Of a stretch of DNA of 64,000 nt, positions 16,480 through 24,314 are shown one piece after another. Origin of the DNA: Duncaniella muricolitica (GTDB lineage: Bacteria; Bacteroidota; Bacteroidia; Bacteroidales; Muribaculaceae). Where the stretch lies: the NCBI GenBank assembly GCA_025808375.1, contig CP061009.1, positions 992,001 to 1,056,000 of the forward strand. The letters are read 5' to 3'. Under the pieces are notes generated by a model, which was not told the DNA's origin, made no database searches, and saw only the letters and a program-made list of their open reading frames with translations. Numbering within the stretch: position 1 is the stretch's first letter; each line of letters opens with the position of its first letter. The position numbers and the translations under genes are program-made.

Positions 16480-16980
16480 TCAGTCGGTTAAAACCTTCAG
16501 CATGAATATACTGGTTGCCGTATGCCCGGAATCTCCGAGTTGACCATCCAACAGCTGAAATCCCCGTTCCTTATACATATCAATGGCTTTACCAAACGAA
16601 GGGAATGTTTCTATATACAGGCTGGTATAGCCCGCTCCCTTTGCACGGCGGACAATCAAATCAAGAATCATGCCTCCCAATCCTTTTCCTCGGACAGCAG
16701 GCGATAAATAATACTTGACTATTTCAGCACACTTGCCGGGCAAGCCTTTGGTGGGATAGAAGCCACAGCCTCCTTGAATCTCTCCGCCGTAATCAATCAC
16801 CCAATATTCTGCATTTACATTTTCAACCGACTGACTGATGCAGTCCGTGACAGGGTCATCATACACCGTGCCTGTACGCGACACACCAAATTCATCAATA
16901 ACACATCGTATCAGACGAGCCATTTGAGCATTATCCGTTTCCTTGATTGGACGGATGATAAAACCATCTTTTGTCTCCAT
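16480..16980 (-). CDS. GNAT-family N-acetyltransferase
   Basis: Acetyl-CoA-dependent acetyltransferase of 166 residues. Motif A of the GNAT fold is YYLSPAVRGKGLGGMILDLI near residues 90-110 (acetyl-CoA pyrophosphate loop RGKGLGG), followed by YTSLYIETFPSFGKAIDMYKERGF. The substrate is unknown. The gene is AT-richer than the neighbouring genes, and the segment holding it and a decayed remnant is bounded by two family A repeats in the same orientation, so it may be an acquired cassette. Confidence 0.8.
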   Translation of the reverse strand: METKDGFIIRPIKETDNAQMARLIRCVIDEFGVSRTGTVYDDPVTDCISQSVENVNAEYWVIDYGGEIQGGCGFYPTKGLPGKCAEIVKYYLSPAVRGKGLGGMILDLIVRRAKGAGYTSLYIETFPSFGKAIDMYKERGFQLLDGQLGDSGHTATSIFMLKVLTD

Positions 16981-17003
16981 ATTGTTATCAGTTTATTCGT
17001 TAT

Positions 17004-17038
17004 ATTTTGCCTTGCGGCAAAGGTTATGAGGTTATAAG
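17004..17038 (-). repeat. Family A hairpin repeat, copy A4
   Basis: TTTGCC-ttgc-GGCAAA hairpin followed by GGTTATGAGGTTATAAGG. On the coding strand of the GNAT gene it lies upstream, with the hairpin end toward the start codon but about 25-30 nt away. Same orientation as copy A3. Confidence 0.7.
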
Positions 17039-17136
17039 GGGAGGCTTGGCCGGCGGAGGGTTGTGTGTGCTATACTACAGTCGGAGGTTAACCTTTCAAC
17101 TTTAACCTTTCAACTTTAACCTCTATTCTTTAGCCT

Positions 17137-17700
17137 TTATTTATTATTATAGTCGCACATGGCGCGTTGCATGCCGGCGAGGCAGAAGGTCTTGATGGCG
17201 TCGACTGCGACGGGGATGCGTTGGGTGAGGCCTTCACATTCCTGTTCGGTGAACTGGCCGAGTACGTAGTCTATCTGTCCTCCACGCGGGAAGTCGTTGC
17301 CGATGCCGAAGCGCAGACGGGGATAGGCTTGTGTGCCGAGCATCTGTGCGATGTTTTTGAGTCCGTTATGTCCGGCGTCGCTGCCTGAGCCTTTCAGGCG
17401 TATGGCTCCGAAGGGTAGGGCGCAGTCGTCGACGAGCACGAGGATATTGTCGATGTCGATGTTTTCTTTTTCTTTCCAGTATCTCACGGCGTTGCCCGAG
17501 AGGTTCATGTAGGTTGAGGGTTTGAGTATGGTGAGCTGGGCGTTTTTGACGCGTGCGTGTGCGATGTCGCCGTATCGTTCGGTTGAGAATGTGGCTCCGC
17601 AACTGTCGGCGAGGGCGTCGGCTATCATGAAGCCGGCGTTGTGGCGGGTGCATTCATATTCGGGTCCGATGTTGCCGAGACCCACGATGAGATATTTCAT
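17137..17700 (-). CDS. pth: Peptidyl-tRNA hydrolase
   Basis: Cytoplasmic enzyme of 187 residues that releases tRNA from peptidyl-tRNA dropped off ribosomes. The start at 17700 gives MKYLIVGLGNIGPEY; a longer upstream frame would translate part of a palindrome. Active-site residues match the family: N10, H20 and D91/D92 (LVDDCALPFG), with MNLSG near 65-69. It lies downstream of the L25 gene on the same strand, a usual pairing, but separated by family B copy B3. Confidence 0.93.
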   Translation of the reverse strand: MKYLIVGLGNIGPEYECTRHNAGFMIADALADSCGATFSTERYGDIAHARVKNAQLTILKPSTYMNLSGNAVRYWKEKENIDIDNILVLVDDCALPFGAIRLKGSGSDAGHNGLKNIAQMLGTQAYPRLRFGIGNDFPRGGQIDYVLGQFTEQECEGLTQRIPVAVDAIKTFCLAGMQRAMCDYNNK

Positions 17701-17723
17701 TGTGGTGGAGTGGGGGATAGAAA

Positions 17724-17804
17724 AGGACAAAAGTCTCAAAAGAAACAAAAGTTTTTTCCGGAACCGAACAAAACCTTGTGTTTCTTTTGAAACTTTTGTG
17801 TCCT
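17724..17804. repeat. Family B palindrome, copy B3
   Basis: Arms 17724-17751 (AGGACAAAAGTCTCAAAAGA and on) and 17775-17804 pair imperfectly. It lies between the L25 stop codon and the pth start codon, i.e. inside a possible two-gene unit. Confidence 0.7.
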
Positions 17805-17845
17805 GAAAAAAGTATGAAAACTTTTTTACGCTTTAAATTCTGATA

Positions 17846-18493
17846 TTATTTAGCGTTTGCCTGGGCACCACGGGCAGCACGTGTGAGCTGTACGGCGCAG
17901 ACAACGGCGTTCTTGGCGTTGACGAGTTCGAGACCGTCGAAGTGGAGGTCGCCGATCTGGAGGGTCTTGCCGAGGCCGAGTGAGTCAACGTTGATGACAA
18001 CGCGCTCGGGGATTTCGGTGTAGATGGCTTTAACCTTGATCTTCTTCATCGAGAGGTTGAGCTTACCACCGGCCTTCACACCTTCGGCGTGACCTTCGAG
18101 CTTGACGGGTACTTCGATGGTGACGGGCTTCTTGTCAGATACCTCGAGGAGGTCGATGTGGAGGATGTTGTCCTTAACGGGGTGGAACTGGATGTCCTTG
18201 ATCACGGCGTTGCGTGTCTCGCCGTTTACATTGAGCTCGATAGCGAAGATGTCGGGGGTATAGATGAGCTTGCGCACGTCGTCGGCCTTAACCACGAGGT
18301 CGGTGGTGATGAGGCCCTTGCCGTTGCCGATCTCTACGATTTTCTCACCGGTCTTGAGTGTGCCGGCATAGGGGAGGTCGATTACTGCACCGCCGTTGAG
18401 CACAACGGGGATGAGGTTGGATTTGCGCAGGTTTTTGGCTGCTTTCTTGCCAAGGTCGGTACGGGGCTCGGCGTTGAGCTGGAATGTCTTCAT
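17846..18493 (-). CDS. rplY: 50S ribosomal protein L25, long CTC form
   Basis: Ribosomal protein of 215 residues that binds 5S rRNA. The N-terminal L25 domain covers about residues 1-95 and the C-terminal TL5/CTC beta domain about 96-190, followed by an alanine-rich tail. The long form is the one also known as general stress protein Ctc. It has a good promoter at 18587-18617 and precedes pth. Confidence 0.93.
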   Translation of the reverse strand: MKTFQLNAEPRTDLGKKAAKNLRKSNLIPVVLNGGAVIDLPYAGTLKTGEKIVEIGNGKGLITTDLVVKADDVRKLIYTPDIFAIELNVNGETRNAVIKDIQFHPVKDNILHIDLLEVSDKKPVTIEVPVKLEGHAEGVKAGGKLNLSMKKIKVKAIYTEIPERVVINVDSLGLGKTLQIGDLHFDGLELVNAKNAVVCAVQLTRAARGAQANAK

Positions 18494-18586
18494 TCTGATT
18501 GTTTTTAAATAGTTGTGTTACTCAAAATTAAGTGTTGTTGTTTGCTCCTTAATTTCCCATCACACGGGGGATGCTAAAAAGCGGTG

Positions 18587-18617
18587 CAAAGGTAGTAAAA
18601 AATTTTGTTATTAACAA
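18587..18617 (-). promoter_or_regulatory. Promoter of the L25 gene
   Basis: Minus strand: TTG at 18617-18615, a 20-nt spacer and TACCTTTG at 18594-18587. The leader is about 90 nt. Confidence 0.6.
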
Positions 18618-18697
18618 TAAGGTATTTTCGGAAAATTTGCTTAATTTTGAGGCTTAAACAATAGATTTTATCAACTTATCATCATCTATAACATACC

Positions 18698-20224
18698 ATG
18701 TTAAGACCTGAAGACAAAGAGCAACTTGCTCAAAAAGGTATCAGCGAGGCTGAGGCCGAGGCCCAGCTCGCGCGTTTCGTAACCGGATTTCCCTATCTGA
18801 AAATCAAGGATACAGCCCGTGTTGACGCGGGTATTTTTCGTCTGACCGACGATGAGGCAGCGGCCGCTCTTGACCGCTGGCACGAATATCTGAGCCATGG
18901 CGGCGAGGTGTGTAAGTTTGTGCCCGCATCGGGTGCGGCTTCGCGTATGTTCAAGGCTCTCTTCGAGTATGTCGACGGCGGCACTGACGAGCTTAAGGAG
19001 GGTACGCCCGTGGCTCAGCTCATTGCCGGTATCGACAAACTGCCTTTCCTTCCCGAGCTTGACGAGGCTTGCGGCCGTCTTTACGGCAAGGGCTACGGCG
19101 AGCTGCTCAAGGAGGGTCGCAACCGTGATGTCATAGCGGCTATCGTCAATGCCGACGGCATGAACTATGGCGGTCTGCCCAAGGGTCTGCTTAAGTTTCA
19201 CTCATATCCCGAAGGGTCGCGCACTCCTGTGGAGGAGCATCTGACCGAGGGCGCGCAGACCGCGGCCAACTCCAAGGGCGAGGTGTATCTTCACTTCACC
19301 GTTTCGGCCAATCACCGCGCTATTTTCCAGGCCAAGCTCGATGAGGTGATACCTCAGGCCGAGGCCCGCACCGGCAAGAAGTTTTTTGTGTCGATGAGCG
19401 AGCAGAAGCCTTCGACCGACACTATCGCCGCCAATCCCGACAACACTCCTTTCCGCGAGGACGGTCATCTGCTGTTCCGTCCCGGCGGTCACGGCGCGCT
19501 CATACAGAATCTCAATGACATAGAGAGCGCGGTGGTGTTTATCAAAAACATCGACAATGTGGTGCCTGATGCGCGGCGCGGCGACACTATTAAATATAAG
19601 GAGATACTCGGCGGTCTGCTGCTGGAAATCCATGACCAGATAGAGGAGGACCTCATAGCTCTGGAGGAGAAAGTCTACACCGCTTCTGATCTCAAGGGTA
19701 TGGTGGAATATATGCGCACTGTGCTCAATATCGATGACCCGCGTCTTGATGACATGGCCGATGATGAGCTGGTAGAGTATATCAAGGGTAAGCTCAACCG
19801 CCCGCTGCGTGTGTGTGGCATGGTGCGTAACGAGGGCGAGCCCGGCGGCGGTCCGTTTATAGCTGTCAATCCCGACGGCTCCGCTTCGCCTCAGATACTC
19901 GAGAGCAATCAGGTGGATCCCTCCAATGAGGATTACAAGAATATGATGGCTACGGCCACTCACTTCAATCCGGTCGATCTGGTGTGCTACATCAAGGATG
20001 TGCACGGCAAGAAGTTTGACCTTCCGTCGTATGTAGACCCGGCCACGGGCTTTATTTCGTCGAAGTCGAGCCACGGCAAGGAGCTCCGCGCCATGGAGCT
20101 GCCCGGACTGTGGAACGGCGCGATGAGCGACTGGAATACGGTGTTTGTCGAAGTGCCGATCTCGACGTTCAATCCCGTCAAGACAGTCAATGACCTGCTG
20201 CGTCCGGCCCATCAGATTTCGTAG
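18698..20224 (+). CDS. DUF4301 family protein
   Basis: Cytoplasmic protein of 508 residues belonging, as far as I recognise, to the Bacteroidota-specific DUF4301 family (start MLRPEDKEQLAQKGISEAEA). It contains a conserved FVPASGAASRMFKALF segment near residue 69 and LLFRPGGHGALIQNLND near 258. The GAASRM and GGHGALI motifs recall nucleotide-sugar or pyrophosphorylase-like folds, but no activity is established. TAATTTTG at 18642-18649 is a likely -7 element. A strong palindrome at 20261-20296 ends the unit. Confidence 0.8.
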   Translation: MLRPEDKEQLAQKGISEAEAEAQLARFVTGFPYLKIKDTARVDAGIFRLTDDEAAAALDRWHEYLSHGGEVCKFVPASGAASRMFKALFEYVDGGTDELKEGTPVAQLIAGIDKLPFLPELDEACGRLYGKGYGELLKEGRNRDVIAAIVNADGMNYGGLPKGLLKFHSYPEGSRTPVEEHLTEGAQTAANSKGEVYLHFTVSANHRAIFQAKLDEVIPQAEARTGKKFFVSMSEQKPSTDTIAANPDNTPFREDGHLLFRPGGHGALIQNLNDIESAVVFIKNIDNVVPDARRGDTIKYKEILGGLLLEIHDQIEEDLIALEEKVYTASDLKGMVEYMRTVLNIDDPRLDDMADDELVEYIKGKLNRPLRVCGMVRNEGEPGGGPFIAVNPDGSASPQILESNQVDPSNEDYKNMMATATHFNPVDLVCYIKDVHGKKFDLPSYVDPATGFISSKSSHGKELRAMELPGLWNGAMSDWNTVFVEVPISTFNPVKTVNDLLRPAHQIS

Positions 20225-20260
20225 TCCTCAATTGTTCGATAAAAGATTTTATAGCCCGGA

Positions 20261-20296
20261 TGGGTCGGGTGTATGGTCAGCCATGCGCCCGACCCA
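20261..20296. terminator. Hairpin after the DUF4301 gene
   Basis: TGGGTCGGGtGtATGG and CCATgCgCCCGACCCA pair around a TCAG loop. The stem is strong but there is no T-run. Confidence 0.45.
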
Positions 20297-20368
20297 CTTG
20301 CCCGGGTCTGTGAAATTCATTTAAAAATCATCTAACTTCTCGCTCCTCTTCATTGTTATACATCTACT

Positions 20369-21445
20369 ATGAGCAAGAGAGATGATATTATAAAAATCTG
20401 GCAGGAGAGTTTCAACGACTCGCGCGCATATGTGTCGATGTATTTCGACCGTGTATATCGTGACGATGAGGCTGTGGTGCTGACTGACCCGCAGGGTGTC
20501 ACCGTGAGCAGTCTGCTGTTGCAGCGTTACGGCATGGCGTTTCAGGACGCCGAGTTGCCGGTGAGTTATATAGCCGGAGCGGCTACACGCCGTGCCCAGC
20601 GGGGCAAGGGCTATATGTCGCAGCTTATGGGCATGGCTCTCGAGGCGTCGGCCGCGAGGGGCGATGTGATGTGCGCGCTCATACCGTCGCGCAGCGCGTT
20701 GTATTATTTCTACCGCCGGTTTGGTTTCTCAACCGTTTTCTTCACCAAGGAGCAGCGGTTTACGGCCCTGCATTCGTTTCCTGTCGAGGGTGACTATCAT
20801 GAGATGGAGCACACCGCGGCCGATGACGTGTGGGAGGCGTTTGACCGTTTTCAGCACCTGCGCGAGTGTTACATATTACATTCGCGGCGCGATTTTGACA
20901 ACATACAGGCCGACCTGGAGTGTGACAACGGAGACTTTGTGGTCATCGGAGCCGATGACGAGGACCGCGGGCCGCGCATAGTGTCGATGGCCTGGGCCGT
21001 GAAGCGTGACGACCTGCTGCTTGTCACCGATGTGATGGGCGAGGATGATGATTCGCGCACGGCGGCTCTGAGAGCTTTGCGCAAGCGTTATCCCGGGGTG
21101 CCGTTTCTGTTGCTTGGCCGTCCGACCGACACGATGGGAGGACGCCTGATGCCGCGCGGCATGGCCCGTGTGGTCAATGCAGGTCTGCTGCTCGAGGCTG
21201 TGGCCCGCAAGCATCCGCAGTGGGAGTCGCGCATACGTGTCACTGACCGTCTGTTGCCCGAGGTCAATTCGCATGTCTATGTCGTGAAGGGAGGCAAGTG
21301 TACGGTCGATGATGCTTATAAGGGGCGGCTTGACCTTAATGTGCCGGTTGATGTGCTGGCCGATATCGCTTTCTCATCGACTGAAATCGGCGATGTGATG
21401 CGTTTCCCGTCCGTTAGACCCATGATCAGCCTCATGCTTGATTAA
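20369..21445 (+). CDS. GNAT acetyltransferase with C-terminal extension (Eis-like)
   Basis: A 358-residue protein with an N-terminal GNAT domain (about residues 1-140): GAATRRAQRGKGYMSQLMGM near 70-90 contains the acetyl-CoA loop RGKG, and ALIPSRSALYYFYRRFGF follows. A second GNAT-like half and a C-terminal sterol-carrier-like region give a layout like Eis aminoglycoside/lysine acetyltransferases. The substrate is unknown. It lies between DUF4301 and engB, and a family A hairpin follows its stop codon without a gap. Confidence 0.75.
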   Translation: MSKRDDIIKIWQESFNDSRAYVSMYFDRVYRDDEAVVLTDPQGVTVSSLLLQRYGMAFQDAELPVSYIAGAATRRAQRGKGYMSQLMGMALEASAARGDVMCALIPSRSALYYFYRRFGFSTVFFTKEQRFTALHSFPVEGDYHEMEHTAADDVWEAFDRFQHLRECYILHSRRDFDNIQADLECDNGDFVVIGADDEDRGPRIVSMAWAVKRDDLLLVTDVMGEDDDSRTAALRALRKRYPGVPFLLLGRPTDTMGGRLMPRGMARVVNAGLLLEAVARKHPQWESRIRVTDRLLPEVNSHVYVVKGGKCTVDDAYKGRLDLNVPVDVLADIAFSSTEIGDVMRFPSVRPMISLMLD

Positions 21446-21508
21446 TTTTGCCGAGGGGCAAAAGGTTATGAGGTTATTTTCGGACTTGCGTCCGAAATGG
21501 GCCGGGCT
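21446..21508 (+). repeat. Family A hairpin repeat, copy A5
   Basis: TTTTGCC-gagg-GGCAAAA (21446-21463) begins on the base after the stop codon, followed by GGTTATGAGGTTAT and a second hairpin TTTCGGAC-ttgc-GTCCGAAA (about 21478-21497). Confidence 0.75.
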
Positions 21509-21573
21509 GTAAGTTTATCATTGCCGGAAGTCTTGTCATGGACTGAACTTTTGAATAACTGTAAAAAAAGATT

Positions 21574-22176
21574 ATGATAATCAATTCTGCACGTTTCACT
21601 ATATCCAACGCTACCCACACCAAGTGTCCGGGTGAGATGCGTCATGAGTATGCGTTTATCGGACGCAGTAATGTGGGCAAGTCATCGCTCATCAATATGC
21701 TGACGGGCCGCAGCAAACTGGCCAAAACGTCGTCTACGCCCGGAAAGACTCTGCTTATAAATCATTTTCTTGTCAATGAGGAGTGGTATATAGTCGATCT
21801 GCCGGGTTATGGTTTCGCTCTTCGCGGCAAGCAGCAGCGCGAGCAGCTCGAGAAGATGATACGCGGATATATACTCGGACGCGAGCAGATGACCAACCTG
21901 TTTGTGCTCATCGACTCACGCCATGAGCCGATGAAGATTGACCTTGAGTTTTTCGACTGGCTCGGTGAGAACGGTGTGCCGTTTGCGATAGTGTTTACCA
22001 AGCTCGACAAGTTGGGCAATGATGCGGGTCGCCGCAATGTGGAGAAGTATTGTAACCGTCTCTTGCAGACGTGGGAGGAACTACCTCCGATATTTCTGAC
22101 ATCGAGTGAGACTGGCCGAGGCCGCGATGAACTGCTCGACTACATAGAGCAGCTCAACAAGCTCCCGCTGGAATAG
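21574..22176 (+). CDS. engB: Ribosome biogenesis GTPase EngB (YsxC/YihA)
   Basis: Small GTPase of 200 residues required for 50S subunit assembly. It has G1 GRSNVGKSS near residues 30-38, switch STPGKT, G3 DLPGYGF near 76-82, G4 TKLD near 143-146 and SSETGRG as G5. Length is typical. A family B palindrome directly follows its stop codon. Confidence 0.93.
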   Translation: MIINSARFTISNATHTKCPGEMRHEYAFIGRSNVGKSSLINMLTGRSKLAKTSSTPGKTLLINHFLVNEEWYIVDLPGYGFALRGKQQREQLEKMIRGYILGREQMTNLFVLIDSRHEPMKIDLEFFDWLGENGVPFAIVFTKLDKLGNDAGRRNVEKYCNRLLQTWEELPPIFLTSSETGRGRDELLDYIEQLNKLPLE

Positions 22177-22340
22177 ATACAAAAGTTTCAAAAGGACAGA
22201 AGAAACATAAGTTTTTTTAGGAATAAACGACAGGAGTACAGGAGATTATTAATAACTCCTGTACTCCTGTCGTTTAATTTGTCAGAGTCTTTAATTCAAA
22301 AAAACTTATGTTTCTTCTGTCCTTTTGAAACTTTTGTATC
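22176..22340. repeat. Family B palindrome, copy B4, spanning stop to stop
   Basis: Perfect 43-bp outer arms (22176-22218 and 22298-22340) and perfect 20-bp inner arms (22225-22244 and 22256-22275). The left arm starts on the last base of the engB stop codon and the right arm ends inside the stop codon of the convergent GH51 gene. It is the cleanest member of the family. Confidence 0.9.
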
Positions 22341-23880
22341 AGAGGGCGAATGTGATTGTAACGATGCTTTTGGCTGGCAGGGTCATTTTGATGGCGTTTT
22401 TGCCGGCCTTGGCTCCGTCAAAGGGGCGTAGTGAGACTTTTTCGGGCTGTCCGAAGTCGTTGTAGTCGTCAATCGAGGCGGCCGAGAGTATGGAGCCCTG
22501 GATGTCGCGGGCCTTGCCGTCGGTGGGTATCTTTACCTCCATGGGGGTGTCGAGGCTGAGGTTGGTGAGCGAGACGGCTATGTGTCCGTCCTTCTGCGAG
22601 GCTGTAGCCTGGAGCATGTCGATGTGGCGGTTGTCACGCACGCGCATACTTGAAGTGGCCACGTCGAGAGGTATCGGTGTGGCACCCTGGTGAGGGGTGT
22701 ACATCTTGAATACGTAATAGGTCGGGGTGAGCACCATTTTGTCGCCGCGGGTGAGCACCATCGACTGGAGCACGTTGGCCACCTGAGCTATGTTGGCCAT
22801 CTTCACGCGGTCGGCATGACGCTGGAATACGTTGAGCGAGAGAGCGGCCACCATGGCGTCGCGCATGGTGTTTTGCTGATAGAGGTGTCCGGGATTGGTT
22901 CCTGGCTCCACGTCCCACCATGTGCCCCATTCGTCGACGAGCAGACCGATACGTTTCTTGGCGTCGTATTTGTCCATTATGGCGGCATGCTTCTCGATTA
23001 CGGGTTCGATTTCGAGACATTTGCCCATAGTCCAGTAATAATCTTCGGGAGTGAAGTCGGTGGCCGAGCCTTTTGAACCGTCCCATCCGGCCACAGTGTA
23101 GTAGTGGAGCGAAATTCCGTCCATATGGGAGTGGGCTTTTTTCATCACGACGTCGGTCCAGTCGTAATCATAGTCACTTGCGCCCGATGCTATCTTATAG
23201 AGTCTGTTGCCTGAAAAGTTGCGGCAGTAGGTCTGGTAGCGGCGATAGACGTTGGCATAATAGTCGGGGGTGAAGTTGCCTCCGCATCCCCAGCTTTCGT
23301 TGCCTACTCCGAGATATTTGAGTTTCCAGGGCTTCTCGCGTCCGTTCTCTTTGCGCAGACGTGCCATGGGGCCTTCGGCCGCTGTGATATATTCGACCCA
23401 CTGAGCGAGCTCTTCGACCGAGCCGCTTCCCACGTTGCCGCTCAGATAGGGCTCGCATCCGATCAGTTCGCAGAGGTTGAAAAACTCGTGTGTTCCGAAT
23501 GAATTGTCCTCGACAGTGCCGCCCCAGTTATTGTTGACCTGTGTCGGGCGGTCTTTGGCCGGACCTATGCCGTCGCGCCAGTGATATTCGTCGGCAAAGC
23601 ATCCTCCGGGCCATCGCATTACGGGCACTTTGAGATCGCGCAGGGCCTGGAGCACGTCGTTACGGTAGCCTGAAGTGTTGGGGATAGGTGAGTCGGGGCC
23701 TACCCACAGGCCTCCGTATATGCATGAACCGAGATGCTCGGCAAACTGGCCGTATATCTCCGGCATGATAACAGTCTTGGGATTGATGTCGGACATTCGC
23801 ATCGTAACAGTGTCGGCATTGGCTGCGGTCGGTGCTATTAGCCCGATTGTCAGCATGATAGCGTGAATGGATGATTTCAT
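22339..23880 (-). CDS. Alpha-L-arabinofuranosidase, GH51
   Basis: Exported retaining glycosidase of 513 residues releasing arabinose from plant arabinan or arabinoxylan. Signal peptide about 1-22 (ending AANA-DTV). The acid/base glutamate is in YLGVGNESWG near residue 194 and the nucleophile in LLVDEWGTWWDVEPG near residue 317. A TIM barrel is followed by the C-terminal beta domain; length fits GH51. TATCTTTG at 23916-23909 on the minus strand is a good -7 element. It is not inside a recognisable polysaccharide-utilisation locus here. Confidence 0.9.
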   Translation of the reverse strand: MKSSIHAIMLTIGLIAPTAANADTVTMRMSDINPKTVIMPEIYGQFAEHLGSCIYGGLWVGPDSPIPNTSGYRNDVLQALRDLKVPVMRWPGGCFADEYHWRDGIGPAKDRPTQVNNNWGGTVEDNSFGTHEFFNLCELIGCEPYLSGNVGSGSVEELAQWVEYITAAEGPMARLRKENGREKPWKLKYLGVGNESWGCGGNFTPDYYANVYRRYQTYCRNFSGNRLYKIASGASDYDYDWTDVVMKKAHSHMDGISLHYYTVAGWDGSKGSATDFTPEDYYWTMGKCLEIEPVIEKHAAIMDKYDAKKRIGLLVDEWGTWWDVEPGTNPGHLYQQNTMRDAMVAALSLNVFQRHADRVKMANIAQVANVLQSMVLTRGDKMVLTPTYYVFKMYTPHQGATPIPLDVATSSMRVRDNRHIDMLQATASQKDGHIAVSLTNLSLDTPMEVKIPTDGKARDIQGSILSAASIDDYNDFGQPEKVSLRPFDGAKAGKNAIKMTLPAKSIVTITFAL

Positions 23881-24117
23881 AAGATTATGATTGGTGTTAT
23901 GTTTTTCACAAAGATACGAAATATTATCAGATATTGGTAATCAGAAGTAATATATAAAATTTAGGAGATTTTAACAAATGTGTCAAATTGTAATTTTTAC
24001 AAGGTGAATAAATAAAATAATACGGGAATTTTTTCACATAATCGGGCGATAATTAATAATTGTAAGTAACGTCGAGCTATTCATTAGATTAAATAAGTGT
24101 GAAAAATTTTACGTGAA

Positions 24118-24149
24118 TTTGGAATTTTGGAATAGTTATTATAATTTTG
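24118..24149 (+). promoter_or_regulatory. Promoter of a candidate small RNA
   Basis: TTTG at 24118-24121, a 20-nt spacer and TAATTTTG at 24142-24149: an exact consensus promoter with no downstream coding start. Confidence 0.6.
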
Positions 24150-24155
24150 TAGGTG

Positions 24156-24260
24156 TAAGAAACTTCTACAATTACAAGATATAACACAAAAATCCACTGA
24201 CGTTAAGTACTATGTGTAAGCTGCGTAGGGGGGCCGCGAGGTCGTCCTACGCTATTTTTA
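24156..24260 (+). ncRNA. Candidate small RNA of about 100 nt
   Basis: Between a consensus promoter (24118-24149) and an intrinsic terminator: GCGTAGG (24223-24229) pairs with CCTACGC (24246-24252), followed by TATTTTTATATATTT. There is no plausible reading frame inside. The transcript would run toward the 3' end of the convergent DUF6056 gene and could be antisense to its tail if it reads through. The rest of the gap 23881-24117 is AT-rich with nothing else clear except the GH51 promoter. Not matched to a known RNA. Confidence 0.45.
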
Positions 24261-24314
24261 TATATTTCTCGATTAGTGAGATGTGAAGGCGGGAGTGCAA
24301 GTGGGGTCCCTCTC

